A stretch of 64,000 bases of DNA from Pseudomonas asiatica. GTDB lineage: Bacteria > Pseudomonadota > Gammaproteobacteria > Pseudomonadales > Pseudomonadaceae. The notes under the pieces are model-generated. The model saw nothing but the letters and a program-made list of their open reading frames with translations. It did no database searches and was not told the origin of the DNA. Below, piece by piece: positions 7,742-13,742 of the stretch. The translations under genes and the position numbers were made by a program. The stretch's first letter is position 1; each line of letters opens with the position of its first letter. The stretch covers positions 930,001-994,000 of the forward strand of contig NZ_BLJF01000003.1 in NCBI RefSeq assembly GCF_009932335.1, in the 5' to 3' direction.

Positions 7742-7951
7742 ATGAAATTAATACTAGTGGCTAGCGGAAAGAAAGAAGTCTTAAAGTCTATTAAAAAATT
7801 TGGCATAGATGGTATGTATGAGAATATTAAGAGCATACACAATGATAGCGAGTGCGACTTATTTTATGATACCGTTGACGGCGAATTTAAAGCCTTGGTA
7901 GACCAAAGTAAGGTTCCTTATGAGTATTGGGACAACTGCTTAAAGGTCTAA
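7742..7951 (+). CDS. Small hypothetical protein of the element
   Basis: A 69-residue soluble protein (MKLILVASGKKEVLKSIKKF) with no motif I recognise. GGAGA about 8 bases before the ATG is a good ribosome-binding site, and a promoter-like block (7673-7714) and a short hairpin follow-on (7971-7990) bracket it, which supports a real gene. The acidic C-terminal half (SECDLFYDTVDGEFKALVD) may mimic or bind a partner, but that is a guess. Confidence 0.5.
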   Translation: MKLILVASGKKEVLKSIKKFGIDGMYENIKSIHNDSECDLFYDTVDGEFKALVDQSKVPYEYWDNCLKV

Positions 7952-7970
7952 TCAATCTGAACTCTGTCAG

Positions 7971-7990
7971 CCAGCTAACGCTGGTTTTAT
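7971..7990 (+). terminator. Weak terminator-like hairpin
   Basis: CCAGC-taac-GCTGG (7971-7984) followed by TTTTATT, between the 69-residue ORF and the next promoter-like block. Confidence 0.5.
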
Positions 7991-8010
7991 TACGCCAACT
8001 TAAATAAAAG

Positions 8011-8051
8011 TATATACATCTATTGACAAGTTGCAATTGCATGATTTAATG
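8011..8051 (+). promoter_or_regulatory. Promoter-like block before the RHH-like gene
   Basis: TATATACATCTATTGACA (8011-8028) with perfect TTGACA (8023-8028) and TTTAAT (8045-8050) 16 bases on. It matches the block at 6024-6041 at 17 of 18 positions. Confidence 0.55.
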
Positions 8052-8078
8052 GATGTAATACTAGAACAAAGGTGTTAT

Positions 8079-8291
8079 ATGAAAAGGAAGGTTAAGGTTT
8101 ATTTATTGAAATCTGAGCAAGGGCTAATGAATGAGGCATTAGAAATCACAAAGAAAAACGATTTTTCATTAGCAAGTTTTCTAAATGCTTGCATAGAGCA
8201 ATATGTGAAAAGTTACAGGATTAATGGTTTTGAAACCAACATACATCTTGATGTTGAGATAAAGAAATACAAGAGAACTAATAAGCAATGA
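8079..8291 (+). CDS. Small basic protein, possibly ribbon-helix-helix DNA-binding
   Basis: Seventy residues from the ATG at 8079, which has AAAGG at 8068-8072 as ribosome-binding site; the longer reading from 8031 lacks one. The pattern MKRKVKVYLLKSEQGLMNEA (short basic strand then helix) followed by FSLASFLNACIEQYVKSY (second helix) resembles MetJ/Arc-type ribbon-helix-helix regulators, but the match is by shape only. It would be a candidate repressor acting at the repeated promoter blocks of the element. It is followed at 7 bases by the exported-protein gene. Confidence 0.5.
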   Translation: MKRKVKVYLLKSEQGLMNEALEITKKNDFSLASFLNACIEQYVKSYRINGFETNIHLDVEIKKYKRTNKQ

Positions 8292-8298
8292 GGGATAT

Positions 8299-8835
8299 AT
8301 GAATGGAGTTAAATACTTAGTAATAGCAATCGCAATAGCAACAACATTTAATGCAAATGCTGAATATATTGTTAAAATCCCAATCGAGCAAGCATCTGGT
8401 GGTTTTTTAACTGATGACAGTATCACATTCACAAGACCGAGCGATGTGGGTTCAAATCCTGTCGATCCAGTAACGCCTGAAAATCCTGACAGCTCAAATG
8501 AAACTCCAGTTGAAAAAACTGGTGCTGAATTGTGTGATGACAGAGTGCAACCAACGATAAATTTTTTAGCGATGAATTATTCCGAAAGCTCTTACAAATC
8601 ACATGAATTTAGTGATTTATATGTTGCGATAATTGACCCTGTTCACAGGGACGGTTGCAAGGTTTTTGTCAGTATCCCTAAATCAAAAACTTATTCTTGC
8701 GTAAAAAATAATGATTATGCGGAAAGATTAGTCAGTGACCTAAGACAAAAGGGTTTGATGGCGTATATCTTGAATCGTATGGAGCATGTCAGTAAACAAG
8801 AGAACTTGAAAGAATTAACAAATAAAAAGCCCTGA
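8299..8835 (+). CDS. Exported protein of unknown function (element cargo)
   Basis: The 178-residue protein starts with a typical Sec signal peptide (MNGVKYLVIAIAIATTFNANA, cleavage probably before EYIV). A Pro/Asp/Asn-rich linker (about residues 55-72) and a C-terminal domain with four Cys (ELCDDR, DGCKVF, TYSCVK and neighbours) follow, suggesting a disulfide-bonded periplasmic or secreted domain. AGGGA precedes the ATG. I do not recognise the family. Its stop codon sits in the loop of the terminator shared with the convergent relaxase gene. Confidence 0.6.
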   Translation: MNGVKYLVIAIAIATTFNANAEYIVKIPIEQASGGFLTDDSITFTRPSDVGSNPVDPVTPENPDSSNETPVEKTGAELCDDRVQPTINFLAMNYSESSYKSHEFSDLYVAIIDPVHRDGCKVFVSIPKSKTYSCVKNNDYAERLVSDLRQKGLMAYILNRMEHVSKQENLKELTNKKP

Positions 8836-9778
8836 TAGGGCTATTTTTTAACTGTGGCTTTAAGTCAAACGTTACTGCTCTTTTGTTTGCCATATGTGCT
8901 TTAAATGCTTGTTCAAGCTGTTTTGCTGCTGCTGGGTCTCTTTCCTTAATTTCATCAAACACTTCATAAAAGTCCTGCCTCAAATCATATTGGCGTTTCA
9001 CCTCGCCCTTTCTTTCATAGATTAGATTTTGTCTGTCCACGTATCTATGTCCGGCAATATCACTTTTGCTGGTTCCAGTGAAGAGTTTCTTATCAAGTTT
9101 TTTCTGTATGCCTTCAAACGCTTCAACAAGTTCATCATCAGAGTATGTTGAATAGTCGCCATCAATCTTGCGACTTTCAGGCTCTGCAAGCGGCTCTGGG
9201 GCAATCGGTGTGTAAAGGTCACTCGCAATAGGCTCATCTGGTTTAGGTGTCTCTATGACTTTCGTAGGAGCCTCTGCGACAGGTATAGGGTTGGATAGCT
9301 CAAACTCTTTCATCAAGTCATCAATCAAATCATCATTAGTAGGTGCAACCTGTTCTTGTTCAACCTGACTTGTTGGTTCTGTGGCCTTCTCTAGTGCGTT
9401 CTCAACGGGTGTAGGCACGACAGGCTCAACTGGTTTAGGTGGCTCTACGGCTTTCTTGGTCTTCCATTTTTGAGCTTGTAATTCATAGTCAGCTTTTCTT
9501 TGTTCAAGCTCTTTCAAGTCTTGTTGAGTGGGTTTATATCCTGACAATGTGAAACCTTTATCTTCAAGGTTCATCATCTTGAACTCCATCCACATTTTCT
9601 TTTTTGCGTATTCTGGGCCATTCACATAGAGCGGCCCCGGCTTCTTCATGTCAGTTGTTAGGCGTTGAAGTCCAGCTTTTATACTGTCTCTTGATAAGTC
9701 TTGAAATGTAACTTTTGAAGGGTCTTTGTGGTATTCAAAAGCCTTCTGGCTGGTAGAGTTTTTAAAGAAGTGCTCCAC
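8789..9778 (-). CDS. Relaxase C-terminal segment (frameshifted from the N-terminal part)
   Basis: This 329-residue frame holds the C-terminal part of the MobA-like relaxase. It begins in mid-protein (the true reading comes in as KKFTHQESGNNVEHFFKNST), then has a Pro/Glu-rich linker (residues about 110-200, repeats of the PKPVEPVV type) and a helical C-terminal domain. There is no catalytic motif, as expected for a relaxase tail. The last residues run through the terminator hairpin and overlap the convergent gene by 47 bases. One extra A in the A6 run at 8844-8849 would instead end the protein just before the hairpin. Confidence 0.55.
   Translation of the reverse strand: MEHFFKNSTSQKAFEYHKDPSKVTFQDLSRDSIKAGLQRLTTDMKKPGPLYVNGPEYAKKKMWMEFKMMNLEDKGFTLSGYKPTQQDLKELEQRKADYELQAQKWKTKKAVEPPKPVEPVVPTPVENALEKATEPTSQVEQEQVAPTNDDLIDDLMKEFELSNPIPVAEAPTKVIETPKPDEPIASDLYTPIAPEPLAEPESRKIDGDYSTYSDDELVEAFEGIQKKLDKKLFTGTSKSDIAGHRYVDRQNLIYERKGEVKRQYDLRQDFYEVFDEIKERDPAAAKQLEQAFKAHMANKRAVTFDLKPQLKNSPIRAFYLLILSSSLVY
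8828..8849. terminator. Bidirectional terminator between convergent element genes
   Basis: AGCCC-tgata-GGGCT (8828-8842) followed by a T run (8844-8849) on the plus strand and preceded by an A run (8824-8828) that serves the minus strand. Confidence 0.75.
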
Positions 9779-10013
9779 ATTGTTGCCGGATTCTTGATGT
9801 GTAAATTTCTTTTCAAGGACAGTTTTGTATTTATTCTTTTAAGAAATTCAACATCTTCATTTGTAGAAAGGTTTAATTCATCATTGTATCTACGAGCTTT
9901 TTTTGAATAGTGCTCCATCAATTGACTGAATTGGTGCTGCTCTTGAAGCTTGTTTTTTAGTTTCGAGTGTTGAATACCTAACTCACTGGCCTTGAATGTT
10001 TGGCCTTCTTTTT

Positions 10014-10682
10014 CTAATGAATAGGAGTTCTGTCCATTCGGGATAATGTCAAACCCTTGCTTGTGAAGGTTAGCAAGGAAAGCCGTTGTTGTGGTTGCAC
10101 CAATGAAAGCTTTTCAATTTGAGACTTGAATTGTTTTTTATGTGATTTGATACCTCTTACTTCAAGAGCTTTTTCGTGGTTGCTCTCTGGTGGTTTTGTT
10201 TCTAAGTCAGGGTTTAAAGATTTCCTATTTTCGACTTTAAATAGATTGTGCTTATGTTCAAGCTCAGTCAATTTAGCTTCAATAATTCTGTAATCATCAA
10301 CTTGATTATATATTTTATTGTTGAAGTCTCTGGGTGCCCATACAAAGTGGACATGGATTTGTTTAGTGTCTGTATGGACAGCAAAAGCGTGCTCACGGTT
10401 TAATCCGTGAGTATCTGAATAAAGTTCTTTTGCTATGGCAAGAGCTTGTTCGGGTGTGATTTTGTCGGATGGGTCAAAAGATACCATTTCGTGAAAACTG
10501 GTATTTTGCTGCTTGCCTTTGCAAGCCTTATCGAATTTCTTGGCTAGAAACTCTATAAATTCTTGCGTTGTTCCTGTTTGAAGTCTGTTGCTCTCTATAA
10601 GGGCTGATTTCTTCAAAGCATATCCAAGGGTGTTTTGTGTTTCTCCTTTTGACTTCTGCGTGCTCAATTTCTCTCTTATCAT
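10014..10682 (-). CDS. MobA/MobP-type relaxase, N-terminal HUH nuclease domain
   Basis: The first 190 or so residues are a mobilization relaxase nuclease domain. The metal-binding motif is clear in HTDTKQIHVHFVWAPRDF (residues about 103-120), preceded by HGLNREHAFAVH. Relaxases cut oriT and pilot the strand into a recipient. The residues after about 190 (LSLVQPQQRLSLLTF) are out of frame. The catalytic Tyr should be near the N-terminus, but I cannot single it out. The ATG at 10682 has AGGAT close upstream, and the gene starts 16 bases after the MobC-like gene, so the two are coupled. Confidence 0.8.
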   Translation of the reverse strand: MIREKLSTQKSKGETQNTLGYALKKSALIESNRLQTGTTQEFIEFLAKKFDKACKGKQQNTSFHEMVSFDPSDKITPEQALAIAKELYSDTHGLNREHAFAVHTDTKQIHVHFVWAPRDFNNKIYNQVDDYRIIEAKLTELEHKHNLFKVENRKSLNPDLETKPPESNHEKALEVRGIKSHKKQFKSQIEKLSLVQPQQRLSLLTFTSKGLTLSRMDRTPIH

Positions 10683-10698
10683 ACTATCCTGCGGCTGT

Positions 10699-11061
10699 TT
10701 ATTTTAAAGTGATTTTTTCTTCGTGCTCAACAAGCTTTGAATAAAGTTGGTCAAAGGTTTTTTTTGCATTATTGAACAACTCAATATTTTTCTCTACCAA
10801 ATCCACTTTCCCCAAATTAATTGCCCTTGCCATTTGATTTAAATTATTTCCCATTTTATTCAAGTCAGCCTCTGCCTTCCCAACATACTCGATAAATCTT
10901 TCATTTCTTATCTCGATAACATTGCACCCATTAACTGCTAGATGTTCAATGTACTTCGCCTGACTAATGCCCAGCAAAGCTGCATTAGCAACAATTTTGT
11001 CTTTTGCTTCTTTTGAAACTCTGACATTAAATTGCTCACCATTTCTTTTTTTCTTACTCAT
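10699..11061 (-). CDS. MobC-like relaxosome accessory protein
   Basis: This 120-residue protein has a basic N-terminus, a ribbon-helix-helix-like segment (EQFNVRVSKEAKDKIVANAA) and the MobC signature MGNNLNQMARAINLGK at about residues 74-89, followed by a coiled-coil-like tail. MobC proteins open oriT DNA and help the relaxase bind. The ATG at 11061 is chosen because GAGGA stands 5 bases upstream; an upstream in-frame start at 11106 has no such site and would run through a palindrome. It forms an operon with the relaxase gene. Confidence 0.8.
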   Translation of the reverse strand: MSKKKRNGEQFNVRVSKEAKDKIVANAALLGISQAKYIEHLAVNGCNVIEIRNERFIEYVGKAEADLNKMGNNLNQMARAINLGKVDLVEKNIELFNNAKKTFDQLYSKLVEHEEKITLK

Positions 11062-11091
11062 AGTTGTCCTCGTAATATGTTTATTTTCTGG

Positions 11092-11107
11092 AATGTCCGA
11101 AGACATT
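11092..11107. repeat. Palindrome AATGTC-CGAA-GACATT upstream of mobC
   Basis: Perfect 6-base arms around CGAA. A related half-palindrome AATGTCGAAGAC lies at 11175-11186. The position just ahead of the mob operon suits an oriT component or operator. Confidence 0.5.
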
Positions 11108-11329
11108 TCAGCTACCTGCTTTTGATTTTATTTTCAAACGAAGTGCAGAAAATCGAGCAGGGAAGTAAGTGAAAAATGTCGAAGACTTTTGAACGGTAGG
11201 ATAAAAACGAAGTTTTTTCCTATACATTCCCATTGCTCGCCTTCTTTTCTCTTGACTTCATATTATTATGCTAACTCAAGTTTAAAAGATTTCAATAGTG
11301 TATAGGAACAATAGTTATTGATGGCGTGT

Positions 11330-11381
11330 CTAGGAAGCTACCTAGGAGACTGCCTAGGACTGGTATAGGAAAGGTATAGGA
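11330..11381 (+). repeat. Five phased TAGGA direct repeats
   Basis: CTAGGA at 11330, 11342 and 11354, then TATAGGA at 11364 and 11375. The shared TAGGA starts at 11331, 11343, 11355, 11366 and 11377, so the spacing is 12, 12, 11 and 11 bases, about one helical turn. This is the layout of iterons or of an array bound by one protein on one DNA face. Confidence 0.65.
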
Positions 11382-11407
11382 ATAAAAAAGCCACCTAAGA
11401 AGGTGGC
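11382..11407 (-). terminator. Intrinsic terminator of the serine recombinase gene
   Basis: On the minus strand GCCACCT-tctt-AGGTGGC is followed by a T run (plus-strand A run at 11384-11389). It stands 30 bases past the recombinase stop codon. Confidence 0.8.
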
Positions 11408-11437
11408 CGTATTCTGGAAATAAAAGCAGATAGTAAA

Positions 11438-13081
11438 TTAGTTCTTGTGATTCAAAATCTCGTTGATTTCATCATCACGTTGCTTGGTGTTTTCTGTCCT
11501 GAACACATTTTGAATAATGCCATTGTTAATGAATCGCTTGGCACCATTTTTGAACATCACACCATAATCATCAAGTTCAAAATCAATGACAATATGCTTA
11601 ATTATTTCATGCAAGATGAGATTGATTTTTGACCGTGCCTCATAGGTGCCATTGACTTTTAATTCATCAATTGCATTGTCTATGTTTGAGTTATAAACAT
11701 TCAATTGAGATATTTCAAGCCGAATAGATTTGATTTCACTATCAAGAGATTTAATGTCTATTTCTGCTTGTTTGGCTTGTGCAATCATAAACGAAGGCAA
11801 ATCACCATCGTTCTCAACAAAGTTTCGCTCAAAGTTTTCAAGCAGCTTTTTCTTTTTCTCAATATCTGCTTGTAAGTTCCTTTGTTGCTTGATTAGGTTT
11901 TCAAGTGGATTATTTTCATGTAGAACATCTGCAAGATTGATTTCTTGGATAGCTTTAAGCATTACATTCTCAAAGTCTTCATAACGAAGTCTTTTTGTGA
12001 TGCACTCTTTAGTGAACTTACCTTTTTTACAAATTAAGTAGTTTACTGGTTTTGGGTTTTTTGCACGTTTATCAATGCCGGGATTGAGCAAATGAATAGG
12101 ACCATCACAATCGGCACACTTCAATAAACCTGTGAAAAGGTTTGTGAATAGTTTACCTCTACGTCCTTTTCTGGTGGTGTTGGTGGCTGTAATCTGTTGG
12201 CACTGGTCAAAAACTTCTTTGCCTATCACTGCTGGGAAATAGTTTTCAATTGGTTCACCAATGGCCACCAAGTCACGTTTTCCGGTGTTTTGTTTCTTTG
12301 GTTGATACATTCCATATGTTGCTGGATTTCGAATTATCTTTGAGATGGTAGAAGGTTCCCAATATTCAATGCCTTTAAATGTTGGGATATTTTGTTCATT
12401 GAGAATATTCTTGATCTTCAATGAACCATTACCATTTTGGAATAGTTCAAAAATCAGTTTTACCGTTTTGGCTCGATCTTCATTCAAAACATAACGACGA
12501 CGCTTTACTTGCTTGTTCTTTGTTTCGTCCATTATGTAATAGGTTTCTGTATCAATCCAAGCTGGTGCTTGGGCTGTCATAGCAATTTTATGAGTAGCAG
12601 CAAGCTCACGCTTAAAAGCCCAATTCTGTAATCCCTTATCTGACTTAACTTGACTTTCTTTATTTGCACGGGATGCGTCAATAGACAATGTGATAATTGA
12701 AAAAACGTCAATTTCTTCAAGGATACGTTGTTCTTTATCACTGATAATCGCTAATTTCAAACCCTTTGAAATTATTTGATTAACCTTCATTAAAGCGTCA
12801 ATTGGACCACGACGTGTAAGACGATCAATATTTTCTAATGCAAAAACATCACCTTTTTGAAATTTATCATTTCCAAGGTCTTCAAAGAATTTTGTAAGTT
12901 CTTTTTGCTCTGTATCATCTGAAAACGATGAACGTCCAATGTCTTCAAGAATATGACTATCTTCAAGCGACAGCCCATTTTTTCGGGCAAAATCTGCAAT
13001 CAGGTTTCGCTGACGTTCCAGCGAAAACCCCTTTAACTGCTCGCTTGTGGACATACGAACGTATGAGATTAGACGCGGCAT
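11438..13081 (-). CDS. Large serine recombinase (site-specific integrase/excisionase)
   Basis: A 547-residue large serine recombinase. Domain order: resolvase catalytic domain with the nucleophile in SYVRMSTSEQ (Ser11) and the downstream residues LENIDRLTRR; a recombinase domain (about residues 170-290, with TISKIIRNPATYGMY); a zinc ribbon (CADC near residue 323, then ICKKGKF and ECITKR); and a coiled coil (about residues 395-470). Such enzymes cut att sites with a 2-base stagger through a 5' phosphoserine. The gene starts about 45 bases from the right core, in line with integration by this enzyme. The frame is intact despite many A and T runs. It reads in the direction of the interrupted mpg promoter. 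Confidence 0.93.
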   Translation of the reverse strand: MPRLISYVRMSTSEQLKGFSLERQRNLIADFARKNGLSLEDSHILEDIGRSSFSDDTEQKELTKFFEDLGNDKFQKGDVFALENIDRLTRRGPIDALMKVNQIISKGLKLAIISDKEQRILEEIDVFSIITLSIDASRANKESQVKSDKGLQNWAFKRELAATHKIAMTAQAPAWIDTETYYIMDETKNKQVKRRRYVLNEDRAKTVKLIFELFQNGNGSLKIKNILNEQNIPTFKGIEYWEPSTISKIIRNPATYGMYQPKKQNTGKRDLVAIGEPIENYFPAVIGKEVFDQCQQITATNTTRKGRRGKLFTNLFTGLLKCADCDGPIHLLNPGIDKRAKNPKPVNYLICKKGKFTKECITKRLRYEDFENVMLKAIQEINLADVLHENNPLENLIKQQRNLQADIEKKKKLLENFERNFVENDGDLPSFMIAQAKQAEIDIKSLDSEIKSIRLEISQLNVYNSNIDNAIDELKVNGTYEARSKINLILHEIIKHIVIDFELDDYGVMFKNGAKRFINNGIIQNVFRTENTKQRDDEINEILNHKN

Positions 13082-13089
13082 TGCTTGAT

Positions 13090-13114
13090 ACCTGTGAGCC
13101 TTGGCGTTACAGGT
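13090..13114. repeat. Inverted repeat ACCTGT ... ACAGGT in the recombinase leader
   Basis: ACCTGT at 13090-13095 and ACAGGT at 13109-13114; the same motif occurs at the left end (4936-4941). Probably recombinase or excision-factor binding sites, or an operator for the recombinase. Confidence 0.45.
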
Positions 13115-13133
13115 ATTATACGACAGACTTGAT
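13109..13133. other. Right attachment site of the element with 8-bp core
   Basis: Contains the second core GACTTGAT (13126-13133) and the arm TACAGGTA-TTATA. This is the inverted counterpart of TACCTGTA at the left end. Host mpg sequence resumes immediately after 13133. On the minus strand TATAAT (13120-13115) lies in this arm. Confidence 0.8.
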
Positions 13134-13415
13134 GAGCACCGCGTTGCCTGGCCCGTGGGCGCTGAAGTTCAGCGAGTCGCCGCCGCGCGCGTAGTACATA
13201 TAGATGTGCCCGCCATCGAGGAACAGCGCCTTGCGCTTTTCGGTGTAGCCGAGCGAGGCGTGGCTGCCTTTGTCGGTGAGGTAGTAGGCCTCGGTCTCGA
13301 TGATGCGCGCGGCCAGCCACAGGTCGCCGTGGCGATGGCGGATGACTTTGCCCAGCAGGGCCTTGGCCAGGGTCTGGGCGTCGCGGTCGAAAAAGCTGTC
13401 GGGCAAGGCTGGCAT
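13116..13415 (-). pseudogene. mpg: mpg 5' fragment: N-terminal part of DNA-3-methyladenine glycosylase, cut by the element
   Basis: Starts MPALPDSFFDRDAQTLAKAL and runs through RIIETEAYYLTDKGSHASLG (contains the catalytic Glu of the AAG family) and GGHIYMYYARGGDSLNFSAHGP. After LIKS it enters the element and stops within two codons (VV, stop at 13116-13118). Mpg coding sequence is 13134-13415 plus the core; with 4532-4918 it makes a 222-residue enzyme, normal for the family. ATG 13415 is preferred over in-frame non-ATG starts further out. Base excision of 3-methyladenine by this enzyme is expected to be lost while the element is inserted. Confidence 0.92.
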
Positions 13416-13500
13416 GCGGGCGGTTCGTGGCTGGGACGGCGGGGATGATAGCAATGAATAGCTTAATCGAGGCTGAATCGAGTGGGATGTTGGCAGTGCC

Positions 13501-13590
13501 GGCCCTTTCGCGGGCTCGCCCGCTCACAGGTACCTCGGAGGTCCCAGGCCTTGTGCAATCCCTGTGGGAGCAGGTTTACCCGTGAAAGGG
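13501..13590. repeat. Divergent REP pair upstream of proA
   Basis: Two degenerate REP-like arms (cctttcgcgggctcgcccgc at the left; ctgtgggagcaggtttaccc at the right) between the mpg start and the proA promoter. They occupy much of the 327-base gap between these genes. Confidence 0.65.
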
Positions 13591-13702
13591 CACTGACAGG
13601 AGATAGAAATTTCGATAACCCCGGTTACATCTTTCCTACACAATGCCCCAGCCATTTTCTACCATCCGCCACCCGCCGCTGGGCGTACACCTGCGCGCCA
13701 GT

Positions 13703-13708
13703 TATAAT
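13703..13708 (+). promoter_or_regulatory. -10 element of the proA operon
   Basis: Perfect TATAAT 35 bases before the proA start codon. The sequence 17 bases upstream is a poor -35, so an activator or extended -10 may be involved. Confidence 0.45.
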
Positions 13709-13742
13709 CAGCCGATTTCCCCTTCGCCAAGACACCGAACCC

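Larger units (their letters stand above)
8789..10682 (-). pseudogene. MobA-type relaxase gene, apparently broken by two single-base frameshifts
   Basis: Read across three frames this locus gives one continuous protein of about 630 residues. The first break is at the A4 run (plus-strand T4 at 10111-10114), where frame 1 ends in nonsense but the next frame continues KAFIGATTTTAFLANLHKQG. The second is at the A4 run at 9837-9840, after which the protein continues YKTVLEKKFTHQESG. Both are cured by adding one A. Either the assembly lacks a base at each run, or the relaxase is decaying. A natural -1 slip is plausible only at the first site (GAAAAG). Confidence 0.65.
11107..11437. other. Intergenic region between the mob operon and the recombinase; candidate oriT or iteron region
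   Basis: About 330 bases with no gene. It contains the second GTCGAAGAC motif, TTCCTATAC (11217-11225) inverted relative to GTATAGGAA (11300-11308), the phased TAGGA array and the recombinase terminator. oriT often lies just upstream of mobC, which fits here, but no nick site can be named. Confidence 0.5.
4911..13133. mobile_element. Integrative mobilizable element inserted in mpg (about 8.2 kb)
   Basis: An AT-rich block inside a GC-rich chromosome, bounded by the direct repeat GACTTGAT at 4911-4918 and 13126-13133. Joining the flanks at one copy restores a continuous mpg frame reading G-N-A-V-L-I-K-S-A-Y-P-W across the junction. The element encodes a large serine recombinase next to its right end, MobC-like and MobA-like mobilization proteins, a GPA-like HUH replication protein and small accessory proteins. 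I see no type IV secretion genes, so transfer would need a helper. Boundaries are inferred from the restored reading frame and are precise to within the 8-bp core. Confidence 0.92.

Noticed and set aside
10111-10118. Programmed -1 frameshifting in the relaxase gene at GAAAAG
   Set aside because: A single such site would be plausible, but the second break (9837-9840) has no slippery codon pair, and the replication gene is broken in the same way, so missing bases are simpler. Kept only as an alternative.
4919-13125. Prophage origin of the element
   Set aside because: The GPA-like Rep alone recalls phages; there are no capsid, tail, terminase or lysis genes, while mobilization genes are present.
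13482-13742. N-terminal extension of proA
   Set aside because: The extra residues are encoded by REP and promoter sequence, and the ATG at 13743 gives the standard ProA length.
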